Part shown: positions 44,826 to 53,617 of the stretch, one piece after another
Position numbering within the stretch: position 1 is the first letter of the stretch
Layout: each line of letters starts with the position of its first letter
Virus record (IMG/VR): IMGVR_UViG_3300043449_001984
Span: 1 to 60,064 of that record
Source of the DNA: a virus
Length of the DNA stretch: 60,064 nucleotides
Strand: one strand, 5' to 3'
The notes under the pieces: generated by a model
Seen by the model: only the letters and a program-made list of their open reading frames with translations
Databases searched by the model: none
Told to the model about the DNA's origin: nothing
Program-made: the position numbers and the translations under genes

Positions 44826-45233
44826 TCAATGAATAACTTTCTTTTCTTGTTCCTGTTCAACAAATCCATAACTTTCCAAATTGATTCCATCCAAATCAAT
44901 TTCCTCGTCATTTAAATCAAATTCTTCAATTACTTCATTTTCCTCACCAAATACCATTACTTTAGAACCAATTTCTTCAAAAAGAGTTGCAGCAATTTCA
45001 GCAACTATTACTGCACACTTTTTAGAATCGTCCATAACAACATCCGTAAAAAGTGTAATTGTTTTTTCTTCGTACTTATCGTCCGAAACGCCATCATCCA
45101 ACCAAATCAACAACGCTCCATAGTAAAAGAATTCTCCATTAATTACTTTTTGGAAAACATTAACTATTGCTTTTTTCACTCCAAACATAGACCAATTTGG
45201 AATAGTTACATCTAACGTTCTTTTTGTCATCAT
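44826..45233 (-). CDS. Hypothetical protein, 135 aa, next to polymerase
   Basis: MMTKRTLDVTIPNWSMFGVKKAIVNVFQKVINGEFF with an acidic C-terminal half (EEIDLDGINLESYGFVEQEQEKK). No motif known. AGGAA precedes tandem ATGATG. Encoded between DNA polymerase and uvsX, so likely expressed with replication genes. Confidence 0.6.
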   Translation of the reverse strand: MMTKRTLDVTIPNWSMFGVKKAIVNVFQKVINGEFFYYGALLIWLDDGVSDDKYEEKTITLFTDVVMDDSKKCAVIVAEIAATLFEEIGSKVMVFGEENEVIEEFDLNDEEIDLDGINLESYGFVEQEQEKKVIH

Positions 45234-45246
45234 TTTTTCCTATTAT

Positions 45247-47838
45247 TTAAAAGAAATCTTCAATAGAATTTCGCTTTTCTAGTTCCCAACCAATAACTTC
45301 TGTTAACGATTTCAACGGTTCCAAAAAAGCCTTTGACCACATTAAATCATAATCTACAAATCTATTTAAGTCAAGTTCTTTTGGCAATTTTTCTGGAAAA
45401 CTCAACACATTCTCTTTGGTAGGATTTGGCATTTTCAAATAACAAAATTTGATTTTATCGCCTTCTTTAATTAATTCGTAATTATAATCTAATTTTCTTT
45501 CGGTTAAAATATTATTGAAAATAATTGAACCTCTAACGTGAATCGGAGTTCCCTTTTTATATAGCATAACAGAATCTATATATTTACTTAATCCATTCAC
45601 TCCTCTAGGAAAAGCAATCTCTTCGATTGATGAGCTATAAAAGACCTTTTTAAAATCATTAACACATTTAATCAATTCTTCTTTTTCCTCATCAAGAATC
45701 AATTTAATACACTGTTTAAGACTAGTCCTTACCAAGTAAGGACTAGAAGACTTTACAATTTCTAGTCCAGTAACTTTAATCTTGGGTTCAGAATAAACGA
45801 CTCCTTCGTTTGAATAAACATTCAAAGCATACCTTTTCTTAGCAACAAAAACTCCAGAAGAACAAATTTTCTCAAGTTTATAAGAAATGGCGTCTTTGTA
45901 TGAGTTAACATATTCTTTTAATTGTAGACAAAATTCGTCAACTTTTGGTTGAATTTTTTTCTCAACCATTTTTAACAGAAAATTAATCTTTTGTTCTCTT
46001 GTATATTCCGGAGGACAAACTGTTTCCACAATCTTTTCCATTGTGACACCAACAGAGTCAGTATCCATAAAAATGACAAAATCATCATTGGTCTTAAGTA
46101 TACCGTTGAAATATTCATTGATATGATTTGCTGTCCAACGATTCGCAAATTGACCCTCAAGAGTAATTGCCTCTGCCATTTTTAATTCAAAGAATCTAAA
46201 ATATCTGGAACCAAGACAACCATAAAGAGAATTTAGGCACAACTTTTTTGAGCTTTGCAGATTATCAAATTTTGATATTTTGTAACTTAACTCGTTTAAT
46301 TTATTTTTTATAGAAGGATCTTTTGTTTTCTTGTATTCGCCAGTCAATAACTCATATTCTTTTTCTGCATTTAACTTTTCTGCTTTATAATATTTACGTT
46401 CTTTGAACATCTTTTCAACCATTTCTGGAAGAAATCCTTTTTTATCAGTTCTAAAGAACTGTCCGTTTGGAGTTATTGTTACATCATTCTCTTTTAGTTT
46501 CGATAAATCAATTTTTTCGTTTAGAAGGTTTTCGACGTTAATTCCACTAGACAAAATATCAACCATATCTTTGGTATATTCTTCAGGGGAAACCATTGTT
46601 TCCGGAGAGATATTTTTAGCCATAATAATCGAAGGATATAGACTGGTGGCATCCAAAGTAGCGATCCATTTATGATATCCAACTAAAGGAGGTTTAACGT
46701 ATGCCCCTTCATACGAAGAATCTTCTCCAATCTTTATCTGCGGAATATGTATATTCTTTTTCTTCAAGAAGTCATATACTAAACTGTCCCACATTTTAGT
46801 CTGTTGAAATATATCTTCATAATTCGTTTTTGAATCATAAGCCAAGGTTAATGCCAATTCAAACAACTTACACTTATGATCCAATTTCTCGATCAAATTA
46901 ACGTCTTGAATATTATATTCAAAAAACTTTTGTTTATCGCTCGTGTATAGCTTGTGAAGCGAACCTTCATATTCCACTTTCTTTTCGCCAATTTCATTTT
47001 CAGCAATATTATCAAGTTTGTACGATTCTTGCGAATTTCCTCCAGGTTGATATTTTTTAAATAGATCAAGATAATCCAGAGACGATACTCCAATGATCTT
47101 AAAACTAAGATCTTCTTCGTATCTATTAAACCTAGAATTAAATTTCTTAGATTTCTTTTCTTGAATTATTCCCCAAGGAGACAATTTTTTGGTTTCTCTA
47201 TCGGAGACAATCTTATTAAACCTACCAACCAAATATGGAATATCGAAACCTTCTGTATTCCATCCAGACACAATATCTGGATAATCGTTTGACCAAACAT
47301 CAATAAACCTTTTACACAAGTCATACTCATCGCGACATTTAACAAGTATTACATTGTCAGCAGGAATATAATCTTGACAATCATAAGCAAACATATAAAA
47401 CTTGTCTTCACCAAAAAATTTCAGAGCAATAGAAATGATTGGTTGAAAAGGATCTTCAGTCGAGGCAAATCCTCCATTATCTGGATCGGAATTTACCTCG
47501 ATGTCTATAATTGCAATTCTTAATTTAGAAAATTCCCAATCAACTTCATTTGGGAATAGATCAGAAATTAAGCAATATTCAAATTTTGTATTGCCATATA
47601 TTTTAAAATTTTCAACATCAGAATATTTGCTAAGAAATTCCTTAGATTCAGCAATAGTTTTAAATTTGATTTTAGTTAGTTGTTCTCCATAAATAGTTTT
47701 GTATTTACTTTCTTCATTTGTTGGAACAAATAAACTTGGAGCATAAGGAATTTTCGCTCTTACTTTTTTCCCATTTTTAAACCCAGTGTACAAAATGGAA
47801 TTTCCAAATTGTTTGGAATTTATATAAAAATTGCTCAT
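45247..47838 (-). CDS. 43: DNA polymerase, family B (T4 gp43)
   Basis: 863 aa. Exonuclease: D112-I-E114 (ExoI), NTEGFDIPYL with D198 (ExoII), Y307-x-x-x-D311 (ExoIII). Polymerase: D395-ATSLYPSII (motif A), KLCLNSLYGCLGSRYFRF (motif B), FMDTDSVGV (motif C), KKRY (KxY). The ExoI positions match T4 gp43 exactly. Length is close to T4's 898 aa. Complete gene, no intron or intein. Confidence 0.97.
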   Translation of the reverse strand: MSNFYINSKQFGNSILYTGFKNGKKVRAKIPYAPSLFVPTNEESKYKTIYGEQLTKIKFKTIAESKEFLSKYSDVENFKIYGNTKFEYCLISDLFPNEVDWEFSKLRIAIIDIEVNSDPDNGGFASTEDPFQPIISIALKFFGEDKFYMFAYDCQDYIPADNVILVKCRDEYDLCKRFIDVWSNDYPDIVSGWNTEGFDIPYLVGRFNKIVSDRETKKLSPWGIIQEKKSKKFNSRFNRYEEDLSFKIIGVSSLDYLDLFKKYQPGGNSQESYKLDNIAENEIGEKKVEYEGSLHKLYTSDKQKFFEYNIQDVNLIEKLDHKCKLFELALTLAYDSKTNYEDIFQQTKMWDSLVYDFLKKKNIHIPQIKIGEDSSYEGAYVKPPLVGYHKWIATLDATSLYPSIIMAKNISPETMVSPEEYTKDMVDILSSGINVENLLNEKIDLSKLKENDVTITPNGQFFRTDKKGFLPEMVEKMFKERKYYKAEKLNAEKEYELLTGEYKKTKDPSIKNKLNELSYKISKFDNLQSSKKLCLNSLYGCLGSRYFRFFELKMAEAITLEGQFANRWTANHINEYFNGILKTNDDFVIFMDTDSVGVTMEKIVETVCPPEYTREQKINFLLKMVEKKIQPKVDEFCLQLKEYVNSYKDAISYKLEKICSSGVFVAKKRYALNVYSNEGVVYSEPKIKVTGLEIVKSSSPYLVRTSLKQCIKLILDEEKEELIKCVNDFKKVFYSSSIEEIAFPRGVNGLSKYIDSVMLYKKGTPIHVRGSIIFNNILTERKLDYNYELIKEGDKIKFCYLKMPNPTKENVLSFPEKLPKELDLNRFVDYDLMWSKAFLEPLKSLTEVIGWELEKRNSIEDFF

Positions 47839-47839
47839 A

Positions 47840-48136
47840 TTAAAGAATCAAGGATTGTGTGGGGGCAATAATATTACTAAACAAAGTGTTATATTGTGTA
47901 ACAAATTCTTCCGCAGGTTCGCAAACAAATACAATCTTATCAGATTCTAAACTAATAATTTTATCGTTTGACACCAAAGGAAAAGGAATAAATCCAAAAT
48001 TAGGTTGACCAGAACTTCTACTTGGAACCATAGAAACTTGCACAGGGTTTTCCAATTTAACAGTTGTACCGGACAACGAATATTCAGCAATCACATCTTC
48101 GCCAGTAACTAACTTCACGCACTTAATATTACTCAT
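47840..48136 (-). CDS. Conserved phage small beta-barrel-like protein, 98 aa
   Basis: Start at the second ATG (48136), 7 nt after AAGGAG. MSNIKCVKLVTGEDVIAEYSLSGTTVKLENPVQVSM and FGFIPFPLVSNDKIISLESDKIVFVCEP follow a pattern seen beside gp43 in T4-like phages (K-x-V-K-L-x-T-G-E-D/E...NP). Sm-like fold is likely. Function unknown. Confidence 0.65.
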   Translation of the reverse strand: MSNIKCVKLVTGEDVIAEYSLSGTTVKLENPVQVSMVPSRSSGQPNFGFIPFPLVSNDKIISLESDKIVFVCEPAEEFVTQYNTLFSNIIAPTQSLIL

Positions 48137-48530
48137 CATTTTCTCCTTCATCATTTACAACTCTAATTTGTGGCGAATTAAATTTCGTAGGAATAATTAT
48201 GACCTTATTACCCAAAGAAATCAACTTTTCTTTAATATAACTTAAATACTTTTCAACTTTATTTTCTTCTAAATTAGTTGTATCAACATATACAGCCAAT
48301 TTATCATTTTCTTCCATTCGTAAAATTTCTACTCCAATACCACTATATGTAACAAAAACTTTATTTCCTTGATCTTCAATATATCGAATAAATTCATCAT
48401 CACGAATATTGGACAATTTTTCTACAGCTTCTTCTTCTGTTAGACCATACGTATTTACTTTGATAACTAAACAATCGTCTTCTTTCAAATTTAGTTTTTG
48501 AAATTCTACTTCTAAATCTACTTTGCTCAT
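48129..48530 (-). CDS. Hypothetical protein, 133 aa
   Basis: ATG 48530 overlaps the dCMP deaminase stop (ATGA) and has AAAGGTGG upstream; a longer reading inside the deaminase gene is rejected. SKVDLEVEFQKLNLKEDDCLVIKVNTYGLTEEEAVEKLSNI with LAVYVDTTNLEENKVEKYLSYIKEKL: two alpha/beta repeats. Not recognised. Confidence 0.6.
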   Translation of the reverse strand: MSKVDLEVEFQKLNLKEDDCLVIKVNTYGLTEEEAVEKLSNIRDDEFIRYIEDQGNKVFVTYSGIGVEILRMEENDKLAVYVDTTNLEENKVEKYLSYIKEKLISLGNKVIIIPTKFNSPQIRVVNDEGENDE

Positions 48531-49030
48531 AATTTTACCACCTTTATGCCACAATTTTTTAAAAAATGTATACCAGAATCATCTCTATAATCAAATGAAT
48601 AATAAACTTCTTTAATTCCGGCACCGTATATCATTCTTGAACAAATGAAACAAGGATTATGTGTGACAAACATAATACCACCTTCTGCAGATTCCGTTGA
48701 TCTAGACAGTTTCATTATCAAGTTTTCTTCTGCGTGTGAAACTTCAGGTTTAGTTTTTAAGTCGAACCTAATATAGTCATCGCCAATTTTTTCAGAAAAA
48801 GGATATTTTTTATATAGTTCTGGATAATCTAAGCTGACTGCATCATCCATACTTACAAATATTTTATCTTCTGCGGTATTATTCCACCCTGAAGGTGTTC
48901 CGTTATAACTAAACCCTATAATATTATCATTTTTTACCAATACTGCCCCAACTTTAAGTTTGGTTGCATAAGACAATTCAGCAGTCCTATGCGCAATATC
49001 CATAAAATAATTAATAAATTTATCTTTCAT
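48527..49030 (-). CDS. cd: dCMP deaminase
   Basis: 167 aa. KVGAVLVKNDNIIGFSYNGTPSGWNN, VSHAEENLIMKL (H-A-E zinc/proton shuttle) and HNPCFICSRMIYGAGI (P-C-x-x-C) are diagnostic of dCMP deaminase as in T4 gp cd. Feeds dUMP to ThyX at 20236-21054. Confidence 0.93.
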   Translation of the reverse strand: MKDKFINYFMDIAHRTAELSYATKLKVGAVLVKNDNIIGFSYNGTPSGWNNTAEDKIFVSMDDAVSLDYPELYKKYPFSEKIGDDYIRFDLKTKPEVSHAEENLIMKLSRSTESAEGGIMFVTHNPCFICSRMIYGAGIKEVYYSFDYRDDSGIHFLKNCGIKVVKL

Positions 49031-49033
49031 ATA

Positions 49034-49429
49034 TTATTCAAGTTCAAACGCACTATTCCAATATTCTTTGGTATGACCGCCATTTGAACAATGAATGTAA
49101 TAATGAAGATCTTCGCAAATGTCATCAATATATTTTCTGGGGGTATTTTCTTTTTGAGAAATTATAGACAAAATATCAGTGGCGATATTAAAAAATTTGA
49201 TTTTATCTTTTTCAATTTCAAATACATCGCTATAATTTGAGTCATTTGACTCCAACCTTTCGAGAGCAATTTTCCTACCCTCTGCCTTCTTAAATTTGTC
49301 GTGATTATTACGAAAAGCCCAAGCAAATTTCACAAAAGTCTTATCACCTTCATCAAATAAATTTGATACAATGGTAATATCGCGATTTTTCCATTCATTT
49401 CTTACATACAAGAATTTCACATTACTCAT
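49034..49429 (-). CDS. Hypothetical protein, 131 aa
   Basis: Start at the second in-frame ATG (49429), 7 nt after GAGG. MSNVKFLYVRNEWKNRDITIVSNLFDEGDKTFVKFAWAFRNNHDKFKKAEGRKIALERL... then YIDDICEDLHYYIHCSNGGHT. The pattern R-N-H-D-K-F-x-K-x-x-G-R-x-I-A-x-x-R-L is a feature of a small phage family I cannot name. Function unknown. Confidence 0.6.
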   Translation of the reverse strand: MSNVKFLYVRNEWKNRDITIVSNLFDEGDKTFVKFAWAFRNNHDKFKKAEGRKIALERLESNDSNYSDVFEIEKDKIKFFNIATDILSIISQKENTPRKYIDDICEDLHYYIHCSNGGHTKEYWNSAFELE

Positions 49430-49437
49430 CATTAACC

Positions 49438-49635
49438 TCACTCGTTAGAATATTTTTTCATATTTGATTTAAGCATATAATGCAACATTTTATCAGACGG
49501 AGACTTTTTCACTCCCATAAAAACTTGACCATCAATAATTCTTTCTGGAAAATCTTTTGAAGAATAATACAGATCTGAATTAATGATACTTTTAACTTTA
49601 AAAAGAGGTGATCGCTCTTGAAGTTTTTTTACCAT
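49438..49635 (-). CDS. Hypothetical protein, 65 aa, early
   Basis: ATG 49635 with GGAGAG directly upstream and a consensus promoter at 49655-49683. MVKKLQERSPLFKVKSIINSDLYYSSKDFPERIIDGQVFMGVKK: short, basic, beta-rich. It leads the early transcript running through dCMP deaminase to DNA polymerase. Function unknown. Confidence 0.65.
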   Translation of the reverse strand: MVKKLQERSPLFKVKSIINSDLYYSSKDFPERIIDGQVFMGVKKSPSDKMLHYMLKSNMKKYSNE

Positions 49636-49654
49636 AACGCTCTCCAAAAATATA

Positions 49655-49683
49655 ATTATAAATCCAAACGCAAATAAAGTAAA
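49655..49683 (-). promoter_or_regulatory. Early promoter for polymerase operon
   Basis: TTTACT (49678-49683), 17-nt spacer, TATAAT (49655-49660). The -35 overlaps the downstream arm of the terminator at 49679-49704. Confidence 0.7.
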
Positions 49684-49704
49684 GGGGGAAAACTCCCCCT
49701 TTAC
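49679..49704 (-). terminator. Terminator after Hsp20
   Basis: GTAAAGGGGG/CCCCCTTTAC, 10-bp stem with 6-nt loop, followed by TTTATTTG on the - strand. Confidence 0.75.
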
Positions 49705-49712
49705 AATTTTAC

Positions 49713-50171
49713 TTATTTTTCTTGTGTAAGAAGTTTTTTATCATCCATAACGATCGGAATTTTTTTGGGTTTCCTTTCTTCTGGAATAACATTTTCGATT
49801 TGAATTTTTAAGATACCATTTACAATATTTGCTGATCTTACAACAGAAATATCGCTTAATGTATAAACGTGTTTAAAATCTCTATTTGCTAGACCGTGAT
49901 GCAAATATTCGACCTCAATTTCTGGTTTATCAGAAACACCAGAAACAGTCAGTTTATTTTGTGTCGTTTCCACATCAATATCTTCTGGAGCAAATCCAGC
50001 AACAGCGATTTGAATCTCATAATTGAGTTCGTCTAGCTTTACGATATTATATGGTGGATATGATGGCGCTTTTGAATTACCAAAAATTCTGTCCATTTCT
50101 TCCATTGTGGAAAATAGACGATCAAAACCAACAGTCATTGGTAATATATTTTTGCCGTATGCGTATGACAT
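49713..50171 (-). CDS. hsp20: Small heat-shock protein (Hsp20/IbpA-like)
   Basis: 152 aa. Alpha-crystallin domain: PPYNIVKLDELNYEIQIAVAGFAPEDIDVETTQNKLTVSG ... HHGLANRDFKHVYTLSDISVVRSANIVNGILKIQI, with the C-terminal I-x-I-like KKIPIV anchor. IbpA-like chaperone, common in marine T4-like phages. Strong AAGGAG site; its own terminator. Confidence 0.92.
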   Translation of the reverse strand: MSYAYGKNILPMTVGFDRLFSTMEEMDRIFGNSKAPSYPPYNIVKLDELNYEIQIAVAGFAPEDIDVETTQNKLTVSGVSDKPEIEVEYLHHGLANRDFKHVYTLSDISVVRSANIVNGILKIQIENVIPEERKPKKIPIVMDDKKLLTQEK

Positions 50172-50326
50172 AGTATTTCTCCTTTATTATAAGCAAGATT
50201 AAACAAATATACTTCCCCAATCGGGCAAAGTATTACTGGTTCCGCCGCCAGCATCCCTTTTTCGTATGGATCGGTTACTTGATACGCTTTCTGTTATTTT
50301 AGTTCGTTTCCAGTTTCGAACATTAC

Positions 50327-50334
50327 TATTTATA
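50327..50334 (-). promoter_or_regulatory. Late promoter TATAAATA before Hsp20
   Basis: Exact box overlapping the RegA stop. It implies a 150-nt leader to Hsp20 (50172-50326) in which I see no supported gene. Confidence 0.5.
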
Positions 50335-50749
50335 TATTTTGATTATATTTTTTCGCTCCAACAGAATATTTATGCGAAATATTCCACTCAGATTTTTCTT
50401 TGTGTGTTAGTATTTTAATTTGACTCATATCTACTACATTATTTTCTATTTCTTTATTATCAGAAATTTTTAATAATTCCCAATCTTGTAAAAGCAGAGC
50501 AATTGTATTTCTACGAGCAACATCATTTTCACAAATATCAGTCGGTTTACCATCAAGTGCAAATAACTCTTTAAAGTGTAATATTGCATATTGACCTCGT
50601 TTATGCAATATATAACAACTTGGGAAAAGCGTTTTTTCCTTCCTAGATGCTATTCCAATTCTAGTCAACGTTTCTCTAACTTTAAGAAAAGAATCATCAT
50701 CTTCTAATAAGATTTGAACTCCAAATCCTTTAAATAAATTATCATCCAT
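50330..50749 (-). CDS. regA: RegA translational repressor
   Basis: 139 aa. VQILLEDDDSFLKVRETLTRIGIASRKEKTLFPSCYILHKRGQYAILHFKELFALDGKPT is close to T4 RegA over its whole core. Binds AU-rich translation start regions of early mRNAs. Standard place after gene 62. Confidence 0.95.
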   Translation of the reverse strand: MDDNLFKGFGVQILLEDDDSFLKVRETLTRIGIASRKEKTLFPSCYILHKRGQYAILHFKELFALDGKPTDICENDVARRNTIALLLQDWELLKISDNKEIENNVVDMSQIKILTHKEKSEWNISHKYSVGAKKYNQNI

Positions 50750-50794
50750 ACTAAATAATCTCCATCTTTTTATGACTTAATATTATTTAGTAAT

Positions 50795-51184
50795 TTACGA
50801 TTTCCCACCTTTATCTAACTTATTTTTTATAAAGATCAAATCTTCTTTGGAAAATAAAGGTAAAACTTGTTTTGCTTTATCCGTTGAATAATTATAATAT
50901 TCTTTTATTAGTTGAAGATCTGATGATTCAGTATTTTTATACCACTTTTGATATCCTCTATTATACCTCCTTAATGAATGAAAAAGATAATCATATTGCA
51001 TCTTTTTATCAAGGTGACAATTAATATTCATCTCATTCACATAAAAAATACAATCAATATGTTGCGCCAATGCCTTATTTACTATAAACGGAGTATAATC
51101 AGATTCTTCTATTTCATTGTTTATTAGATGTTCGTTTATTTTCAGCAAACTTGGAATGATTTCTTTAAATAAATCTAAACTCAT
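50795..51184 (-). CDS. 62: Clamp loader small subunit (T4 gp62)
   Basis: 129 aa, shorter than T4 gp62 (187). DYTPFIVNKALAQHIDCIFYVNEMN, KKMQYDYLFHSLRRYNRGYQKW, IKEYYNYSTDKAKQVLPLFS fit the family. Works with gp44 in a 4:1 loader of gp45. ATG is adjacent to the gp44 stop. Confidence 0.9.
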   Translation of the reverse strand: MSLDLFKEIIPSLLKINEHLINNEIEESDYTPFIVNKALAQHIDCIFYVNEMNINCHLDKKMQYDYLFHSLRRYNRGYQKWYKNTESSDLQLIKEYYNYSTDKAKQVLPLFSKEDLIFIKNKLDKGGKS

Positions 51185-52123
51185 TTACTTAAACTCTGCT
51201 TCTACCATAATCTCTGTCATACAGGCAAGCAACTGAATTTCAGGATCAGCAACAAATCCCGTTTGATATTGATACTTGGCAATAATTAAGACAATATGAG
51301 GGATAGAATTTGGTTTTAGGAAACTGTACATACCATCATACAACCTCCTATAAACGGTATTATAATCATTATTAAGGTTAAGATTAATCCATTCCCGTAC
51401 TTTCGCAAAATCTTTGTCTTTCATAAACTTAATCAAGTCTTTAAGATTAATATCTCCTACTTGAGAAAGAATACCAACATCGATTTTTCCGCTTACAGAA
51501 TAGCGTTGCAGTTCATTTAGAATCTTTCTATTATCAGGATAATATTTTGTAATAAATTCCGCAACAGAAGTTTTATCATATATAACATTTTCAGTATCAA
51601 GAATATTACAAATTCTTTTAAAGAATTGTGTAATAAGTTGTTTCTTTTCGTCTTTACCAATAGCAAAATCTATACTAGAACACCTTGATTGTATCGCTTC
51701 TGGAAACTTGTTTTTAAAATTCCCAGTAAGAATAAATGTACAATTTTTTGAAAATGATTCAATTCCTGCCCTCAAAGCAGCAAATACTTGTGGTGTAAGA
51801 AAATCTGCCTCATCAATAATAATTACCTTTTTTCCTCCAGATAAACTTACTGAAGAAGCATAATTTGTAATTTTAGTTCTAAAAGTATCAATACCATTTT
51901 CGCTGGAACCATTCAAAAACAAATAATCACAACCAACTTCATTACAAAGTGCTTTTGCTAGAGAGGTTTTACCACTACCAGCTTGACCAGTAAGAAGTAA
52001 GTTTGGGATTTCTTTCTTATTTACATATTCTTGAAAAGTATTTTTTACTGAATCCGACAAAATACATTCGGATACAGTTTTTGGTCTGTATTTTTCACAC
52101 CACAAGAAATCATCATTAAACAT
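51185..52123 (-). CDS. 44: Clamp loader AAA+ subunit (T4 gp44)
   Basis: 312 aa. Walker A GQAGSGKTS at about 45-53, IIDEADFL (Walker B), SRCSSIDF with the SRC arginine finger, and the C-terminal collar. Loads gp45 clamps with gp62. Confidence 0.96.
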   Translation of the reverse strand: MFNDDFLWCEKYRPKTVSECILSDSVKNTFQEYVNKKEIPNLLLTGQAGSGKTSLAKALCNEVGCDYLFLNGSSENGIDTFRTKITNYASSVSLSGGKKVIIIDEADFLTPQVFAALRAGIESFSKNCTFILTGNFKNKFPEAIQSRCSSIDFAIGKDEKKQLITQFFKRICNILDTENVIYDKTSVAEFITKYYPDNRKILNELQRYSVSGKIDVGILSQVGDINLKDLIKFMKDKDFAKVREWINLNLNNDYNTVYRRLYDGMYSFLKPNSIPHIVLIIAKYQYQTGFVADPEIQLLACMTEIMVEAEFK

Positions 52124-52138
52124 AACAAAAACCTCAAA

Positions 52139-52369
52139 TTATTCAATAATATCATACGTCTTTTCAAAGATTTCCTTATCACAAGGATACTTCTCACCAT
52201 TAACACCGATCATTAAGTAATCGCCACATTTCCCATTAACAAGACCTTCCATGGTCGTAACGGTAAATCCTTCTGGATTGTTAATTTGAATTGCTTTGAT
52301 AATGATTGGTTTTTTACGAACGTTTAGAACTTTCGACTCATCTAACAATACATTATCGACGTTAATCAT
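52139..52369 (-). CDS. Conserved small phage protein, GDYLMIGV motif
   Basis: 76 aa. KKPIIIKAIQINNPEGFTVTTMEGLVNGKCGDYLMIGVNGEKYPCDKEIFEKTYDII matches a small phage domain with G-D-Y-L-x-x-G-x-x-G-E-x-Y-x-C. Function unknown. Between DsbA-like and gp44 genes. Confidence 0.7.
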   Translation of the reverse strand: MINVDNVLLDESKVLNVRKKPIIIKAIQINNPEGFTVTTMEGLVNGKCGDYLMIGVNGEKYPCDKEIFEKTYDIIE

Positions 52370-52370
52370 T

Positions 52371-52658
52371 TTAATTTTCTTGAGATTGTGAAATCACACC
52401 TTCATACAACGCTTCAAATTCTTCATTTTCAGCAGTTACTTCAGAAAAGTTTTTTTTATGATATGTTACAGCCATCTTACGAATAAGTTTCTTTGGAATC
52501 TTCAACTCATCATAAAGAGTTCCAAGAATATCTTTGATTACTTCCCTTTGTGATTCCATCATCGTCATCACATCAGAAAATTCTCTTAACCCTTTTTTAA
52601 GGGTATTTAATTCTTCATCAGTAAACGTACCAAATGCACTAACTACAGTTTTTGCCAT
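52371..52658 (-). CDS. dsbA: dsDNA-binding protein, T4 DsbA-like
   Basis: 95 aa. EVIKDILGTLYDELKIPKKLIRKMAVTYHKKNFSEVTAENEEFEALYEGVI resembles T4 DsbA (late-transcription dsDNA-binding protein) in the L-Y-H-K-x-x-F-x-E-x-x-x-E-x-E-E pattern. N-terminal helix is different. Likely architectural DNA-binding. Confidence 0.65.
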   Translation of the reverse strand: MAKTVVSAFGTFTDEELNTLKKGLREFSDVMTMMESQREVIKDILGTLYDELKIPKKLIRKMAVTYHKKNFSEVTAENEEFEALYEGVISQSQEN

Positions 52659-52670
52659 TTATATCACCTA

Positions 52671-53348
52671 TTAATATTGACTAGAAGTTTCCAGAGTTAC
52701 ATAATATACAATATCGTCAGTAGTACCAACAAATTTTGCAATCCCCCTAGAACTAATTTCTACATCATAACTCCCAGGAATCATTTTTAGATTTTCAGTT
52801 TTAAAGATCAATTTGTAAGATTTACCTTCAGGATTCACATTTTCCAAAATCATATCATTACTATGAGCAGCATCGTTTGAAACATCAAATGTTGTCAAAG
52901 AAACGGTTGTACCATCGCTTTGAATTGCTACATTAGGAGAACCTAGCACGCTTGCTGTACGCAAAATCCAAGAAAAATCATCTTGAGTAAAGACGAACTT
53001 AACATCAACTTCTTGGATATTTGGGCGCTTATCTGGTGCACCAACAACCATAGAAGAATCTGTATAACGATACCTAATTTTTGATCGACCTCCCATACCA
53101 GAAACTAAAACATTCTTTTCATCAAACTCGAGTTCAGCTCCTTCCTTGAAGAGAGAAATTACTGATAGAAAATTAGTTAGATCGTAAATACAGAAATCTC
53201 TAGGAATTGTTTCCTCAATAGAAGCATCAGCAAGAATATTCTTTTGAGCAGACACTGTAGAAATCTTATTCCCAGCTTTAAATGCAATACCAGAATTAAT
53301 GGTTGCAAAATTCTTAAGAATAGATAGAGTTTTTTCACTTAGTTTCAT
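52671..53348 (-). CDS. 45: Sliding clamp (T4 gp45)
   Basis: 225 aa. MKLSEKTLSILKNFATINSGIAFKAGNKISTVS and TIPRDFCIYDLTNFLSVISLFKEGAELEF match gp45; C-terminal YYVTLETSSQY. Trimeric clamp for DNA polymerase and for late transcription from TATAAATA promoters. Confidence 0.96.
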   Translation of the reverse strand: MKLSEKTLSILKNFATINSGIAFKAGNKISTVSAQKNILADASIEETIPRDFCIYDLTNFLSVISLFKEGAELEFDEKNVLVSGMGGRSKIRYRYTDSSMVVGAPDKRPNIQEVDVKFVFTQDDFSWILRTASVLGSPNVAIQSDGTTVSLTTFDVSNDAAHSNDMILENVNPEGKSYKLIFKTENLKMIPGSYDVEISSRGIAKFVGTTDDIVYYVTLETSSQY

Positions 53349-53380
53349 TTTATAAACACCTCAAATTACCAAAAATAAAA

Positions 53381-53617
53381 TTATACCTTATCTTTTTTGG
53401 ATTGTAAAGAATTACTTTCCAAAGATTCAATTAGCCAATTCAAATAGTCACGCGCCTTATACAAATCATTTAATTCAGTACCCTTATATTCACACCTCGA
53501 CGTATATTTAATAACATTTCCCAAACAAAACCCTTCATATCGCTCTTTTGACATTTTTTGTTTCATATATTCAATAGGTTGGATTCCACCAACTGTATAA
53601 TGGGAATTTTGTTTCAT
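53381..53617 (-). CDS. DUF3310 (SaV-like) protein
   Basis: 78 aa. HYTVGGIQPIEYMKQKMSKERYEGFCLGNVIKYTSRCEYKGTELNDLYKARDYLNWLI fits DUF3310, a nucleotide-kinase-annotated small phage family of unknown biochemical role. ATG overlaps neighbour stop. Confidence 0.88.
   Translation of the reverse strand: MKQNSHYTVGGIQPIEYMKQKMSKERYEGFCLGNVIKYTSRCEYKGTELNDLYKARDYLNWLIESLESNSLQSKKDKV

Noticed and set aside
50172-50329. Possible small gene between RegA and Hsp20
   Set aside because: The longest open frame has no start codon, and the ATG frames end within 10-20 codons. Treated as Hsp20 leader.
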